From: Chara braunii
Taxonomy: Eukaryota > Streptophyta > Charophyceae > Charales > Characeae
Length of the DNA: 44,748 bases
Assembly: GCA_003427395.1 (NCBI GenBank)
Contig: BFEA01000086.1
Span: 2,362,386-2,407,133, forward strand
Reading direction: 5' to 3'
Position 1 is the stretch's first letter; each line of letters begins with the position of its first letter. The position numbers and the translations under genes are program-made. Of this stretch, positions 1 to 9,925 are shown piece after piece. The notes below the pieces were generated by a model, which worked only from the letters and a program-made list of their open reading frames with translations, had not been told where the DNA came from and did no database searches.

Positions 1-60
1 CCTCCCTCTCCCACCCCTCCCTCTTCCTTCCCTCCCCTCCATACTATCCCTCTCCCTCCA
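1..60. repeat. Pyrimidine-rich low-complexity tract
   Basis: The tract is almost purely C and T, with repeated CCCTC words and only three A residues. It is a simple-sequence tract cut by the window edge, with no coding signal. Confidence 0.7.
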
Positions 61-68
61 CCTGGTAT

Positions 69-314
69 GTGTATGGTGCATCTAGACATTTGCTGTTAAC
101 AACAGGATTTGAGATGGTCACAACAAGAGATGAAGAGCAAATGAGGGCTGAAACGATTGGATCAATTGTCTTTGAACAGGCAGTCTCGTACCATCGACAT
201 TCTGAAAAGCTCCCCCTGCCTAATCCTGAAGATCTCAACTGCTGGTGGCTCGTAGATCGCATCCGAGTGGAAACACCCTCGTCACTGGAAGTCTGTGCGG
301 CCAGCCTCTCTTGA
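69..314 (+). CDS. Unassigned 81-codon ORF
   Basis: An open frame from ATG to TGA has mixed, non-repetitive composition, including a KLPLPNPEDLN stretch. I recognise no domain. No splice site or promoter clearly ties it to a larger gene. It could be an exon remnant or part of a repeat, and its length is within chance expectation. Treat it as hypothetical. Confidence 0.12.
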   Translation: MYGASRHLLLTTGFEMVTTRDEEQMRAETIGSIVFEQAVSYHRHSEKLPLPNPEDLNCWWLVDRIRVETPSSLEVCAASLS

Positions 315-1439
315 CGAACACGTGTTACCTGTCCTCTCATGACAAACAAAAACAATTGTAAGCTCCGAGTAAAAACTGTGAAAGCATGGAGATGAAAAGA
401 CTGTACAAGCATCAGACATATGTCAGAACAGTGTCTCATGTGTTACCGTACCTGTTCAAGTTCTATTATGCTTAATACCTGAATCTCATGGACCACATCC
501 CTGTGCAAAATCCTCAAACAGCCATTGACAGAGTCCTCCTGCGCTCACATACGATAGCATCATCTACATCCGATTCCAACCGAAGTCGTGCACAGTGTCG
601 AAGAGTTAGGTGTAAAGTTGTGAACCTATAGTTTTTGAAAGCCATCAGGGTTTCGGGTCAGCCTTCGGGCTTGGGCTGCTGCCCTGTTTTGTTTGTCTCA
701 CCTCTGCTGCTGTGGGGGCTCCCTCAAAAGAGTTTCTTCAATTCTCCCCTCCATGAATAATCCTTCTGGGCTTCCACAGTGAAAACATTGAGGTTCCTGA
801 ACCACATCTCACGAGCTTCTGTTGTCAATACTCCAATCTACCGTCTTCACCCGAATATAACCCCCGGTCATTATAGCCGTATTTGGGGCAATTTTCTGTC
901 CAGAGGCAGCGATAATTACCGGGCGTTCTATTAGGGTGGAGACGGTAGGTGCCTCACCAATCGCACTCCCTCTCTTCACCTCCTGCCATGGTTCTTCCTT
1001 CTCAACCCAAGCCTTCACCACCCTCCAGGTACTTCCTGCTCAAGCGCCACACTATCTTAGCAACTACAAGTCCCCCCCCTGTCGAGGGTCAGAAAAGATG
1101 GTCGTCCACCATATCCGAAAGCTCCAGTTCAAACACGGGATGAGTAGTGGTCCTATCCAGCACAAGCAGAAGATGGGTTGCAGCAGCAGCCTGGTGTCAG
1201 GTTGGTGGACACTGGGCTGCCACTTCAAACTCCCGGGTAAAGAATATGGCGAGCCCTTAAAGTCCACAACCCGCGGGAATCTTCCGTAAAACTGCGATTT
1301 TGCACAAGGATGGTTTTACAGTTCAGGCATGGGCAGGTAGAAGGGTCCCACTTGTTCAACCTTTAGGCCTGGTCACCAATATTTTAGAGCCTGAAAAACG
1401 CCCTGAATCTCATTTTCCTGGGCCTGATCAAAATTGCAA
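315..1439. other. No recognisable gene
   Basis: Only short ORFs occur. A minus-strand 70-codon frame (809-1021) looks protein-like in composition but matches nothing I recognise. The right-hand end, from about 1290, lies where the upstream endonuclease part of LINE copy A would be expected, but no clear endonuclease motif is visible in any frame. Confidence 0.4.
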
Positions 1440-2642
1440 TCAAAATTACAAATGAGGACAGATCATTTTGTAGTTTATGAAAATGGAAGAAAAGCTTCAA
1501 AATTGCTACCCTTGGCCCCATACTCAGGACTGGACCACAAACCAATTGAGCTAGTTATCTGCTTTGACCAGGTGGTTAAAAAGGGAGCCAGCTTCCACAA
1601 GCTTAACAATTCCCTCCTGCGTAGTCAGACCTTCCAGAGCACGGAGCCCCGATGGGAATGGTTCGATTCTCTCAAGTACCTTGGCCAAAGTCTTTAGGAA
1701 GCTGGCGTCTGTAAGGATACAAAGGAGACAATCACTAGAATTTGCATTGAAATTGGCAGGAACTAACCTGGTGAATAATGAGATCTTCGACAAGGCGCGA
1801 GAGGAACTGGCTATGTGGAAGTGGTGGGACTTGAGAGGCCTTCAAATAAGAGCGAGAATGTGTGAATATGAGCTCAGCGACTCAATGACAAAACACTTTT
1901 TTGCCCAAATCAAGGCAAACTCGAGAGCTAGCATGATAGAAGGCCTGAGGTCTTCCACAGCCCCCGAGACTGTGAGATCAGACAGCGAAGGAATGTTAGA
2001 GATAGTGAACAACTTTTATAAGGACCTCTACCACTCTAAGACCGATACACCGATATCCCCCAGCATAAGAGAGGCAAGGCAGAAAATGCTACAGTACCTA
2101 GAGCGGACAATATCAACTGAATAGGCCGAAGTGGTTTCGTATACTATACAAAGATACAGTTGGTTGTGTCCAAGTCAACAGATTACTGTCATATTGCTAC
2201 CCGATATCCCGCTCGGTCCGTCAAGGGGACCCATTGGCCCCATCGATCTTTTTATTTGTAATGGAAGCGATTGCTTCCTTCCTGCGCAAGGATCCATCAA
2301 TCCAAAGACTGTCCACTACGAAGGTAGGCTCGGCTCACCAATGGATTTTCCCACAGCTATCATGTTTGCAGACGACCTAACTGTTCTAATTAGAACATCA
2401 GATTCTTCGTTTAGGACACTAGCTAAAGCAATGGAAGCGTTCAGACTAGCCTCAGAAATGAAGATCAATTGGGGGAAAGCAATAGGTTGGTGGCTATCGA
2501 TGACGATCCTCTTTCACTCCAAGGAGAGAAGGCAGCCATGACGTGGCATGTGTCGGACACCCCCACCCGTTATCTTGGCATACTAATGACGAAAGAAGGC
2601 CTAGCACCCCAAACGGGTCCGAACATGCTGGCCAAACAGATC
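1440..2642 (+). pseudogene. LINE A pol, endonuclease end to RT
   Basis: The first frame carries YSGLDHKPI, the position of the S-D-H signature that closes LINE endonucleases, then a KLNNSLL motif typical of the following linker. A frameshift near 1690 moves the reading into a second frame with the KHFFAQIK and NNFYKDLYHS linker motifs, which ends at a stop at 2122. Immediately afterwards the sequence jumps to the RT block KWFRILYKD and then SVRQGDPLAP (about 2214-2243). RT blocks 0 to 4, present in copy D, are therefore deleted. FADD lies at 2365-2376, followed by KINWGKAIGWW. Another shift near 2480 leads to RYLGI and NMLAKQ, where the insertion begins. Confidence 0.85.
2635..2642 (+). repeat. 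Target site duplication, left copy
   Basis: Reads aacagatc. The partner at 5122-5129 reads cacagatc, so 7 of 8 bases match. It belongs to the LINE codons for lysine, glutamine and isoleucine. Confidence 0.5.
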
Positions 2643-2678
2643 TGTGACGAACCACTTTCTGTAGCGCGCGACTTTCTG
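2643..2678 (+). repeat. Left terminal inverted repeat
   Basis: It begins TGTGACG and has GCGCGACTTTCTG at positions 24-36. Compared with the reverse complement of 5082-5117, positions 1-7 are identical and positions 24-36 differ at one base, with the same spacing. The intervening 16 positions are poorly conserved. About 24 of 36 positions match. Confidence 0.55.
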
Positions 2679-3431
2679 CGCGATTGCAATGAGGGGTCCT
2701 AAGCTGGGAAGGTTGGGCCAATTACGGGAGATTGGGATTGGAAGGAAATTGCATCGGTGCCCTCGTTTCTTCGTCTTTTTCATCGTCTCTTTTTGGATGG
2801 TTGGGTTCAGGGCCGGGTGAGTCCCGGGACGATCGATGGATTGGTTGGCTGTGTTTGCGGCGCGCCGCCGTGCGCGCGATTAATAACTGTTGACGTCGCC
2901 TCTTTTGTTTCGGTTTTGGAATTTGGGCGTGGACATCGCACGGAAATTTGCTTCGTTCTTTTGAATTTTCTTTTTGAATTCTTTTTCGAATCTTGCCGAG
3001 CCCCGATGGCTCCCGGAATTTTGGACTTTCTTTCCGGAACTTGTGCTTTTCGCTTTTCCCGCATTAGTTAGGAATTTAGGAATTTTGTAATTAGGACTTT
3101 CTTTTGCCGCGCGGCGCCTTTTGCTTACGCGCTTCTTTATGCGGCTGCAACGGAATTCTGATTAGTCGGCGCCTTTAATCGGGTGTGTAACTGTAATTTT
3201 GGACTGGCGCCATTGTAACTGTATCCTTTCTTCTTGTGCTTCGTCTTTCCTGCTCTCGTCTTCTCTTACTGTGTCGGGCCAGCCCCGCGGGCTGCATGAT
3301 CGGATCGATGCGTGGAGAGTGGCTACGTCCCCCACGCCACAGTCGAACCATGCAGACGTAGGCAATCCCTCCCCCTCTAATCTTACTTCTAAGTCCTTGT
3401 AATTCCGTGTTCTTCACCCATGCATGCACGC

Positions 3432-3439
3432 TATAAATT
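3432..3439 (+). promoter_or_regulatory. TATA-like motif in the nested element
   Basis: TATAAATT lies downstream of a GC-rich stretch and upstream of no obvious ORF. It could be the promoter of the nested element, but the motif alone is weak evidence. Confidence 0.15.
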
Positions 3440-4401
3440 CTGACTGCGCGATTAGTTAGCTCTCTTAACCAGCTATTGGGAGCTCGGGGTTGCGCGATCA
3501 GAGAGGGTCGGCACGCGAGCGAAGTAAGAGGTGAGTAGAGACGGAGTCGGGCGACCCAACGAGCTGGTGCCAAATGCGCGGGGTTGACGTGGGCCACGAC
3601 GGACTGTGGGCGTGGGCGAACCTGACGGGTGCGGGAGGGCTAAGCGGGGTGACGGCTTCGTGGGTTGGTGCACGACGACGGACTGTCCGCATCGGAGAGA
3701 GAGAGAGAGGGAGAGAGAGTTGAGGTTGATGGACGCGGATTTGCTGTTTCTTTTATCTTTTCTTCCTCCTGTCTTGTGTACATAAATTTTGATTTCGGCT
3801 CAGGGCGATTTGCCCGTTTTTGTTTTTTGGAATCTGGACTTGGGTTTTTGCTCACATTTGTCTTCGCGATTTCCATCTTAGATGCACTGTGTGTGTATGT
3901 TGCTGAATGAATGGATGTATGGATGCCATGTTTGGTTGCTTGTCTTTCTACCGGATCCTTGCCTTTGCCTTTGTCTATTGCCTTTGATGCACTCATGAGT
4001 AGGATAGGAATTTTGTGCAATCGGTAATCCTGTTCTCGTTTTTGCTCATCTTTTGATTGAGCTATTGTGGCTGTTGCATCTTGCATGCTCAAAAATTACG
4101 GAGTGATTAGACAATCGGATGTCTGGCCCAGCGAACGCCGCACGAGACATGTGTAAACGCGATCTGAGTTGCGCATTCACACGTACCCTCGCGCGTCGAT
4201 TCGTCAATCCCAAAAAGGGACCATCGATTGCAGAAGCATTGTCTGATTGGACGCGGCCATCCAGGGTCTGCGACGGAGCAGCCATCCCGTACAAACACGC
4301 GTAAGCGCGACTTGAGTCGCGTGGCCTGCACGTGTTCGCACGCGGTGGTCGCAATCGACACAAACCCGCCCTTAGGCATCCCGTAGCTCTGCGATGACAT
4401 A

Positions 4402-4896
4402 ATGACATGCTCTGAAAGCTCGGAGTCGTTGTTGTACGACCCAAACTACTTCACCCCTTGGATAGATGAAATCCTCCGACAAAGATATCCTTACCTAACC
4501 GAGATTCGACTGTGTCCTAGGGAGTTTCACTGCGCCACCACTAGTGACCCCCGATGCTCTGATTTCCCCACACAGGACCACACCCACTACTTCACCCACC
4601 CAGGATTCGTCGTCATCTCCACCAGCTTCCCTCCCTTCCGTCTTCTTCTTCCGTATCACCAACTCAGCGTCGTCCCGTGGGAGGCCATAGCCCCATACTG
4701 GCCCAGCACGCCTTGCGGAAATTGCCGACGACGCGATAACCAAAGGACCCCGGAATCCCGAAGGCCTAACCCGAACGCACGACGACCGGCGCCACGTGGC
4801 AACCTCCGACGGCCCGACCCATCGGAACCCCACCCATCTTGGAGGGACCTTCCCGCAAGCCGCCGCCCTCGGAACCAATGGCTCGCCCGGCCCTGA
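4402..4896 (+). CDS. Unassigned 164-codon ORF in the nested element
   Basis: The frame starts MTCSESSES. The N-terminal third has mixed composition with an aromatic-rich YDPNYFTPWIDEILRQRYPY segment. The C-terminal half is dominated by Arg and Pro and ends RNQWLARP. No transposase catalytic motif or zinc finger is visible. The GC-rich second half could be open by chance. It is the best coding candidate inside the insertion, which otherwise looks non-coding. Confidence 0.2.
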   Translation: MTCSESSESLLYDPNYFTPWIDEILRQRYPYLTEIRLCPREFHCATTSDPRCSDFPTQDHTHYFTHPGFVVISTSFPPFRLLLPYHQLSVVPWEAIAPYWPSTPCGNCRRRDNQRTPESRRPNPNARRPAPRGNLRRPDPSEPHPSWRDLPASRRPRNQWLARP

Positions 4897-5081
4897 GTGC
4901 CCCGCGCATGCCCTCTGCTGTATGACCAGGGGCGGTCCGCCCTCTCCGCCCAATTGCACTCGTGCCCCCAAGAAATCCTGCCACAGGAGATCTCAGTTCT
5001 GACCTGGGACTCCACCCCCACTTTCCCAAAAATCCTTGGCACACCCCTTTTCGCACTTCCAGGCCCACATCCTACTCCGAT

Positions 5082-5117
5082 CAGGAAGTCGCGCTGGGCG
5101 TGAGGTTGGGCGTCACA
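5082..5117 (-). repeat. Right terminal inverted repeat
   Basis: The reverse complement begins TGTGACG and has GCGCGACTTCCTG at positions 24-36, mirroring the left end in sequence and spacing. Four to five extra bases (gtctc) separate it from the repeated target sequence. Confidence 0.55.
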
Positions 5118-5121
5118 GTCT

Positions 5122-5129
5122 CACAGATC
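5122..5129 (+). repeat. Target site duplication, right copy
   Basis: Reads cacagatc, pairing with 2635-2642. The LINE frame resumes directly after it with AATAAAATTAG. Confidence 0.5.
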
Positions 5130-7040
5130 AATAAAATTAGAAGGTGGGGCAATGTCTTCACTTCCCTTATTGGTCAAGCGCTGGTCCTCAACACATCGGT
5201 CTTTTCAATGATGTGGTACATAGCCTCTATCTGGACAGTCCCGGACAGCTCCGTTAAAGAACTGAACCGAAAAGCTAGGCTTTACCTATGGACAGGAGAC
5301 CCCAAAAAAGAGAAGGGCATATCTAAGATCGCATGGCACTATGTAACAAGGAACCCACAAAAAGGAGGCCTAGGAATTATTGACCCCGGAACAGAAACGA
5401 AAGCCCTGCAAATCAAGTGGATCATCAAACTGCTGATGAATCCAGACAACGCCCGGAATAAGTTGGCTTTGGATAGTATCAGATCCGTGGCCCCAAGGCC
5501 CTCCCCGGACGATATGTCAGGTTTGTTTTGGGTAATGAACAAAGATTGGGTCATAACTACAGGATGTAGGAATCAGACGAGGAACACCAGATTAGAGGGC
5601 TATCGACCGCCTACTTCATACTGGTCGGCGTTGCTTCGAACTTGGAGGAAAATATTTCCTAGTAGGACTAACAGACCCAAACCCAAGGATGAAGTACTTA
5701 GGCAACCGCCCTTCGGAAACCAATGGGTAACAAACGAGGCTGATAACCCACTCCTCCTAGAACATAGGTGACTCTCCTGGGTCAAAAACGGTATTTGGAA
5801 AATAGATCACTTATGGAATGAGGACAGAAAAGATTGGAAGACGGAACAGGAAGTAAGCTCCCAACTGAAAGGATGCCACAGACGAGGAGCCAATCTCCAG
5901 TACATAATTAGCCGTATCCCACAAGAATGGAAAGATATCCTGAAAAAAGAAACATCATGGAAGCTGGGTGAGTGGGGACTTATGATACAGGATGCGACTC
6001 CTTCTAGAGCCTTTCAATTTTCCCACATGCAGCGAGGCTCACACATCAGGGCCATCTTCCTCTCCTTCCCGATCTCCATGACCACCACTGGTATGCCAAC
6101 CATCCTGAACTGTGACGTCGAATCGTCAATGCTAGAATTCTTCCTGCTAAGGAAAGTAAGAGTCCTAGGATCATGGCCGAAGTCAATCTTCAGACCTGAC
6201 ACTGCGATCCGTAGCTTGGAGTTCGATCCAACGGAATGGGCGTGGATGCCGGACAGTGCCAATAATATCAAGTCCAAAATTCCAATCCAAGATTACACAG
6301 TCAAGCTTGGGTACAGACTGTCTCTGAAGACCAAAAACCCAGACCCTGTTATCAAAAGCAGATGGCGGAACTTATTGGGCCAAGAAGCAGGCAAAATCAC
6401 ACATATCCAATGGAAAAAGTTCAAGCTTATCAGGCCGATTAAGATCAGAAGTTTGCAATGGTTAATTGTCTATGCAGCCTTACCGGTGAACCAATGGCTG
6501 CACATCAGACGGAAAGACGCAGCTCCCAAGAGTTCGCAAACATGCACAGTCTGCACCGAAGGCACGGTAGAGGATATAGTTCACTGCCTAGTGCACTGTA
6601 AAGAGGCGACAAAACAATGGGCGAGAGCCTCGTCACTCTGGGGCTCACTCTTCTCAACCTCCTTTCCCGAGCAACCCATTCAACTTCTCCTCTTGACTAA
6701 CATCCCTGATCAGGCGCGGAAGGCAGAAAGGATCTGGTTTGAACTTATCAGGAAAGTGACCCTATGGGTCATACGGAAGGAGAGATGCAGCAGAACAATT
6801 GAAGGACAGTCCAACCCACGGGAGAAGGTGTGGGTAGAAACCAGAACGATGATACAGGCTGAGATCCTTTGCAGATGGCGGAAGACCAAGCAAGCCTGGA
6901 CAGAAGACGAGGAACATCGAAAGAAGGAGAGACTGAGGTTCTACAGGAATTGGTTGATAAATGGGCACATCGGTTCAGGGCTTTTGGCAGTTCGTACCGA
7001 GTACATCGCTGCTGCGCTACGCGTGAACCGGAAGTGGTGA
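5130..7040 (+). pseudogene. LINE A pol, post-RT region and C terminus
   Basis: After the insertion the frame reads NKIRRWGNVFTSLIGQALVL and MMWYIASIW, the conserved region following LINE reverse transcriptase (translocation and thumb). AWHYVTRNPQKGGLGI follows, a standard post-RT block. A stop at 5769-5771 breaks it. A second long frame (5982-7040) carries EWAWMPD, SLQWLIVYAALPVNQW and a C-x2-C-x9-H-x4-C knuckle, and ends with a run of basic residues before TGA. Copies B and C share the same blocks, which supports a real family. The knuckle probably binds nucleic acid, as in related LINEs. Confidence 0.85.
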
Positions 7041-7560
7041 CGGCTCAGCGTGCAAGGAGACGGGCATAGCCAGACCTTCGGAGTGCAGGCCATAGCTGGG
7101 ACCTGCGCTGTACTCTGCCAGCACGCAGGGGCTGACAGAGGTCTGGGGTATCGAGGTCTGGTGGAGGCGAGAGAGATTGGTGCCCTGGGGTCCCGGAGGG
7201 TTTGCGCTGCAGCCATAGCTGCAGCTCCTTCATCTCAGAGGTTATCTTGTCAGGGTTTGGTGGCACTGCTGCAGGTTTCCACCCAGGAAGCCTCCCGACA
7301 CTTCATCATCATCAGATACTGTGGCGCTGGTCTTCTTCTTCATGGCGCTTGGCCTCAGAGGCCTGTTTCAGGGTGGCGCTGCCCCCAGGAGGCTGTATCT
7401 GGGTGGCGCTTGATGTTTCCGGGACTCAGGGGATGTTACGGGTGTTAATCAGGGTTGGAGAGTGAAGCACTGCTCATATCTGAGCAGCGCACTGTAGTAC
7501 TGAAGTTATCCTGACAATTTGAGACTCTGAGTTTAATAAACAGTATGATACTGTGTTTGG
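7041..7560 (+). other. Probable LINE A 3' untranslated region
   Basis: No coding signal follows the ORF stop. The stretch contains several TGGCGCT words (about 7320-7410) and AATAAA at 7535-7540. No poly(A) tail is seen at its end, so the 3' boundary is only inferred. Confidence 0.4.
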
Positions 7561-8509
7561 ACTATCATCGTTTCACTGTTTCCTGGATGTGATCTGCTCG
7601 GCTTTTCTCTATGACTGGTTGTGAGGATTGAGTGGAGTGAATTGCACTTTCAGTGTACCCTGTCATATTGCATGGTCAAGTCTTCCGCTGTGTTTATCTC
7701 TCCCTGTGCGGTGTGATACTCCTATCCTCTCCCCTTCCTTCTGTGTATGTATGGGCATGTGCAGAAGTCTATGTGAGTGAGTGTTGGCCTTCAGGCAACG
7801 AACAACCAGAATCATAACATCATGCTGCAGAGGTACATTTGCAAATGAAGTCTCGTCACGTTTTCCTTCTTTGTTTTGGGGTTTTAAGAAAGGGTTATTA
7901 CTGGGAGAAGCGGGCATGCTCTTTCTAGGAGAAGAGCCAAGCAAACGGTGAAAGCTGAGACAATCGTTCCCTGAAGACAGGGCATAGCAAGCAGGTATCC
8001 GGAAGAGACTTGATACGGATTGGTTACCAAATGGCAAGGAGGCAGGGTTGGACAAGTCCGAGTGATCAGGAGGGATTGGTGCAACACAGAAACAAGCAAG
8101 GATTTCAACAACGCGCAAAGAGACCTGGTTTGAGAAACGGATCCTGGAAACAGGAGATATTGGGCAAAGCACCTCCAGATCAGAACTCTAAAGAGAAAGA
8201 TTCGGACTCATAACACCACATTCGGGGAGATACAGTCGGGGTCTGGAGCTACGCCAATGGAAGGCGAGAGCAAGGGAGGAGAGTTTTTAAAAAAATAATA
8301 CTTCCAAGTGAGGGGCAGGGTTTAGGGTTTAGTAGACCTCAAAAGAAGGGAGAAGGCTTAATGGGTTAGGGGATGCAGCGACTTACGGGCAGGGCCGATG
8401 AGGGGGAGAGCACAGGCATATAGAAATAATGGGCGAGCTCTTTCAAGATGACATAGCACTATCTGGCAGAGCTGGCTTTTTTCAGGTCTGAGAGGAAAGA
8501 GGGAGTCAT
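7561..8509. other. No recognisable gene; one minus-strand ORF
   Basis: A minus-strand frame of 169 codons (7663-8172) is open. It has no recognisable domain and no homologous copy in the window, and is probably chance or a remnant. The rest shows no repeat or coding structure. Confidence 0.35.
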
Positions 8510-8660
8510 GGCAAGCTGACAGTCAATCCTTCACCATTGGTGGAGCAATCAATGCTGTTCAGGGGTCCTCCGGCCAAACGGGAGGAAGCGTGAGTTTTCT
8601 GCTGTAATGCAATGTTTCTTCTGACTTGCCGGTGGAATAGGAACCGGACTGACGCTCCCC
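8510..8660 (+). repeat. Dispersed repeat, copy 1
   Basis: The segment beginning GCAAGCTGACAGTCAATCC and ending in the GGTGGAATAGGAACC region is repeated at 34520-34664 in the same orientation with moderate divergence and small indels. The second copy abuts LINE copy C. The origin of the family is not recognised. Confidence 0.7.
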
Positions 8661-9018
8661 AGAATAGACGGAGCCAGGCATAAGGCCCTGCATTTATTTA
8701 AAAAAAAAAAGAAAAAAAAAGGTAAGCTTCAAAATTTTCAAACACCACCTCAAGCACAGACCACACAATGACAAACAAATACTTCTACATATTTGGAATA
8801 TGGAACATCCCGTTTACTCAGACCACAACAAGACTGAAGGTTGACGTACTCCCATCACTCTGAAATCGAGGTCCTTTGAGACATTGGTGGCTATGCATGA
8901 AGCTTCACATTTTGAGTGAAACCTTTTGGGGGAAAAAAAGAAAAAGCAGGTCTCTATGGCCCGGGATCCATATCCATTCTGGGGAGCATCGCTCCGGTTC
9001 CTAGTCCCCCGGCAAGTC
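8623..9018. repeat. Foldback: 44-bp inverted repeat arms
   Basis: Arms 8623-8666 and 8975-9018 are reverse complements at about 38 of 44 positions and enclose about 308 bp that includes an A-rich run (8701-8720). The left arm overlaps the end of the dispersed repeat. The structure could be two oppositely oriented copies of one repeat end or a foldback element. Confidence 0.7.
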
Positions 9019-9087
9019 AAAATACTAAAATAGTGAAAATTGTGTAAAATAGTAAAAAATACTAAAAATACTAAAATAGTAAAATAC
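9019..9087. repeat. AT-rich short tandem repeat
   Basis: Variants of AAATACTAAAATAGT recur several times, giving a low-complexity AT tract directly outside the right foldback arm. Confidence 0.6.
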
Positions 9088-9606
9088 ATCATTTACCCGC
9101 TCACGATTCCTTCCGTTTGCGGGGTAATGGCCCCGGTACTGTGTGAATTTGATATGGGGTGCTGGGGCCGGTGTCGGGGCAAATACCCTGACAAGGGTAT
9201 TTGCCGGGGATTTTAAAACGTCGGACGCTGTCCGACCTTTTCGTTGAATTGAAGGACTTGATGAGACTCATGTTTGCCAAAAGTTTATTCAGACCTGACC
9301 TATGACTGAGAGACTAAAAGTTTTCGAGCTTTAGTTCGGACGCTTGTGGCGTCCAAGAGTAACGACAGTAACTGGCAATGCTTCGCTTTTGTCAAAGCCG
9401 CAGAAGTGCGCAGATATGGGAACGCTAAAGCTAGACCTGTTTGACCTAAAAGAATGACGGAGGGTCGTGTCAGATATGGGTGGTCGCTCGGGCTATCGAT
9501 AGATAGCCGGCAACGGAAAAGGGTTGCGACAGGCCGATGCCGAGGCCTACCCGATTGGGTGACCAATTAAGTCGTGGTCACGCGGCCAACCAACGGGCCA
9601 GGGCCA
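9088..9606. other. No gene; two small perfect hairpins
   Basis: Two adjacent inverted repeats are present: arms 9178-9188 and 9195-9205 (11 bp, 6-nt loop), and arms 9220-9226 and 9230-9236 (7 bp, 3-nt loop). Nothing else is recognisable. A minus-strand 88-codon ORF (9300-9566) has no known features. Confidence 0.5.
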
Positions 9607-9687
9607 GCAAGCGAGGCTTGTTAGGCCTCAAGAAGGCGAGACCTGCTAGGCCTCAGGCAGGCAGGGCCTGCAAGGCCACAGGCAGGA
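9607..9687. repeat. Degenerate 25-28 bp tandem repeat
   Basis: Three successive units carry variants of CCTGCTAGGCCTCAGGCAGG. The units diverge considerably, so this is an old minisatellite. Confidence 0.45.
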
Positions 9688-9750
9688 AGGATGGTCAGGG
9701 CCAAGCTCTTGTTATAGAAAAGCTGCTCCTATCACTATTGTGATAGGAGC

Positions 9751-9806
9751 TAGCCCAGTAGGTTACAACACTCGACTCTTACCCGACAGATACTGGGATC
9801 GAATCT
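9751..9806 (+). promoter_or_regulatory. Type 2 Pol III promoter (A and B boxes)
   Basis: A box at 9751-9762 fits TRGCNNAGYNGG fully. B box at 9796-9806 fits the GWTCRANNC core (GATCGAATC). The 33-nt gap is the tRNA value. Confidence 0.55.
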
Positions 9807-9876
9807 CAAATGCCGCGCCATAGCTCCTTTTGGAGCTGCACGTTGGGGTTGGCATGAGGCGCGGTCGCACGGAGCT

Positions 9877-9925
9877 GCATGGCCCCAGGGCAAGGATGAC
9901 ACGCATAAATCGAGAAATGACCATT
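9877..9925 (+). pseudogene. U6 snRNA 3'-half fragment
   Basis: GCATGGCCCC, then GCAAGGATGACACGCATAAA and TCGAGAAATG match plant U6 from about nucleotide 47 to the 3' end, with a small deletion after CCCC. Followed by a run of T. The 5' half of U6 is absent; upstream sequence belongs to the tRNA-like unit. Confidence 0.85.

Larger units (their letters stand above)
2643..5121. mobile_element. TIR DNA element nested in LINE A
   Basis: This block of about 2.48 kb interrupts LINE A exactly between the codons for LAKQI and NKIRRWGNVFTS. Removing it together with one flank copy rejoins the frame in register with copy C (LAKMTSKLNA..GRIHTS). The flanks repeat aacagatc on the left and cacagatc on the right (7 of 8 identical). 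The ends carry related inverted sequences beginning TGTGACG. I see no transposase-like protein, so it is probably a non-autonomous DNA transposon. Inside are a TATA-like motif (3432-3439), an Arg/Pro-rich ORF and degenerate internal repeats. The right end has about four bases beyond the inverted repeat, so the exact boundary and target-duplication length are uncertain (7 or 8 bp likely). Confidence 0.6.
1440..7560 (+). mobile_element. LINE copy A, 5'-truncated and nested
   Basis: This is a non-LTR retrotransposon remnant reading left to right. In order it shows the end of the apurinic-type endonuclease domain (1528-1551), the linker before the reverse transcriptase, part of the reverse transcriptase with the FADD catalytic box (2365-2376), the post-RT thumb and connection region, and a C-terminal Cys-His knuckle (about 6543-6599). 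The ORF ends at 7040. A polyadenylation-type AATAAA at 7535-7540 may mark the 3' UTR. A 2.48-kb DNA element interrupts it at 2643-5121. Frameshifts, stops and an internal RT deletion make it dead. Copies B, C and D elsewhere in the window are related. Confidence 0.85.

Noticed and set aside
2643-5117. Solo LTR with TGTGACG...CGTCACA ends
   Set aside because: A 5-bp LTR-type duplication does not sit next to those ends (agatc against gtctc), whereas a 7-8-bp repeat lies just outside, and similarity of the ends extends about 36 bp inwards in inverted form. A TIR element fits better, though an LTR is not fully excluded.
9744-9815. Functional tRNA-Lys gene
   Set aside because: D-stem and acceptor-stem pairing are lost and no terminator follows the tRNA part; only promoter boxes survive.
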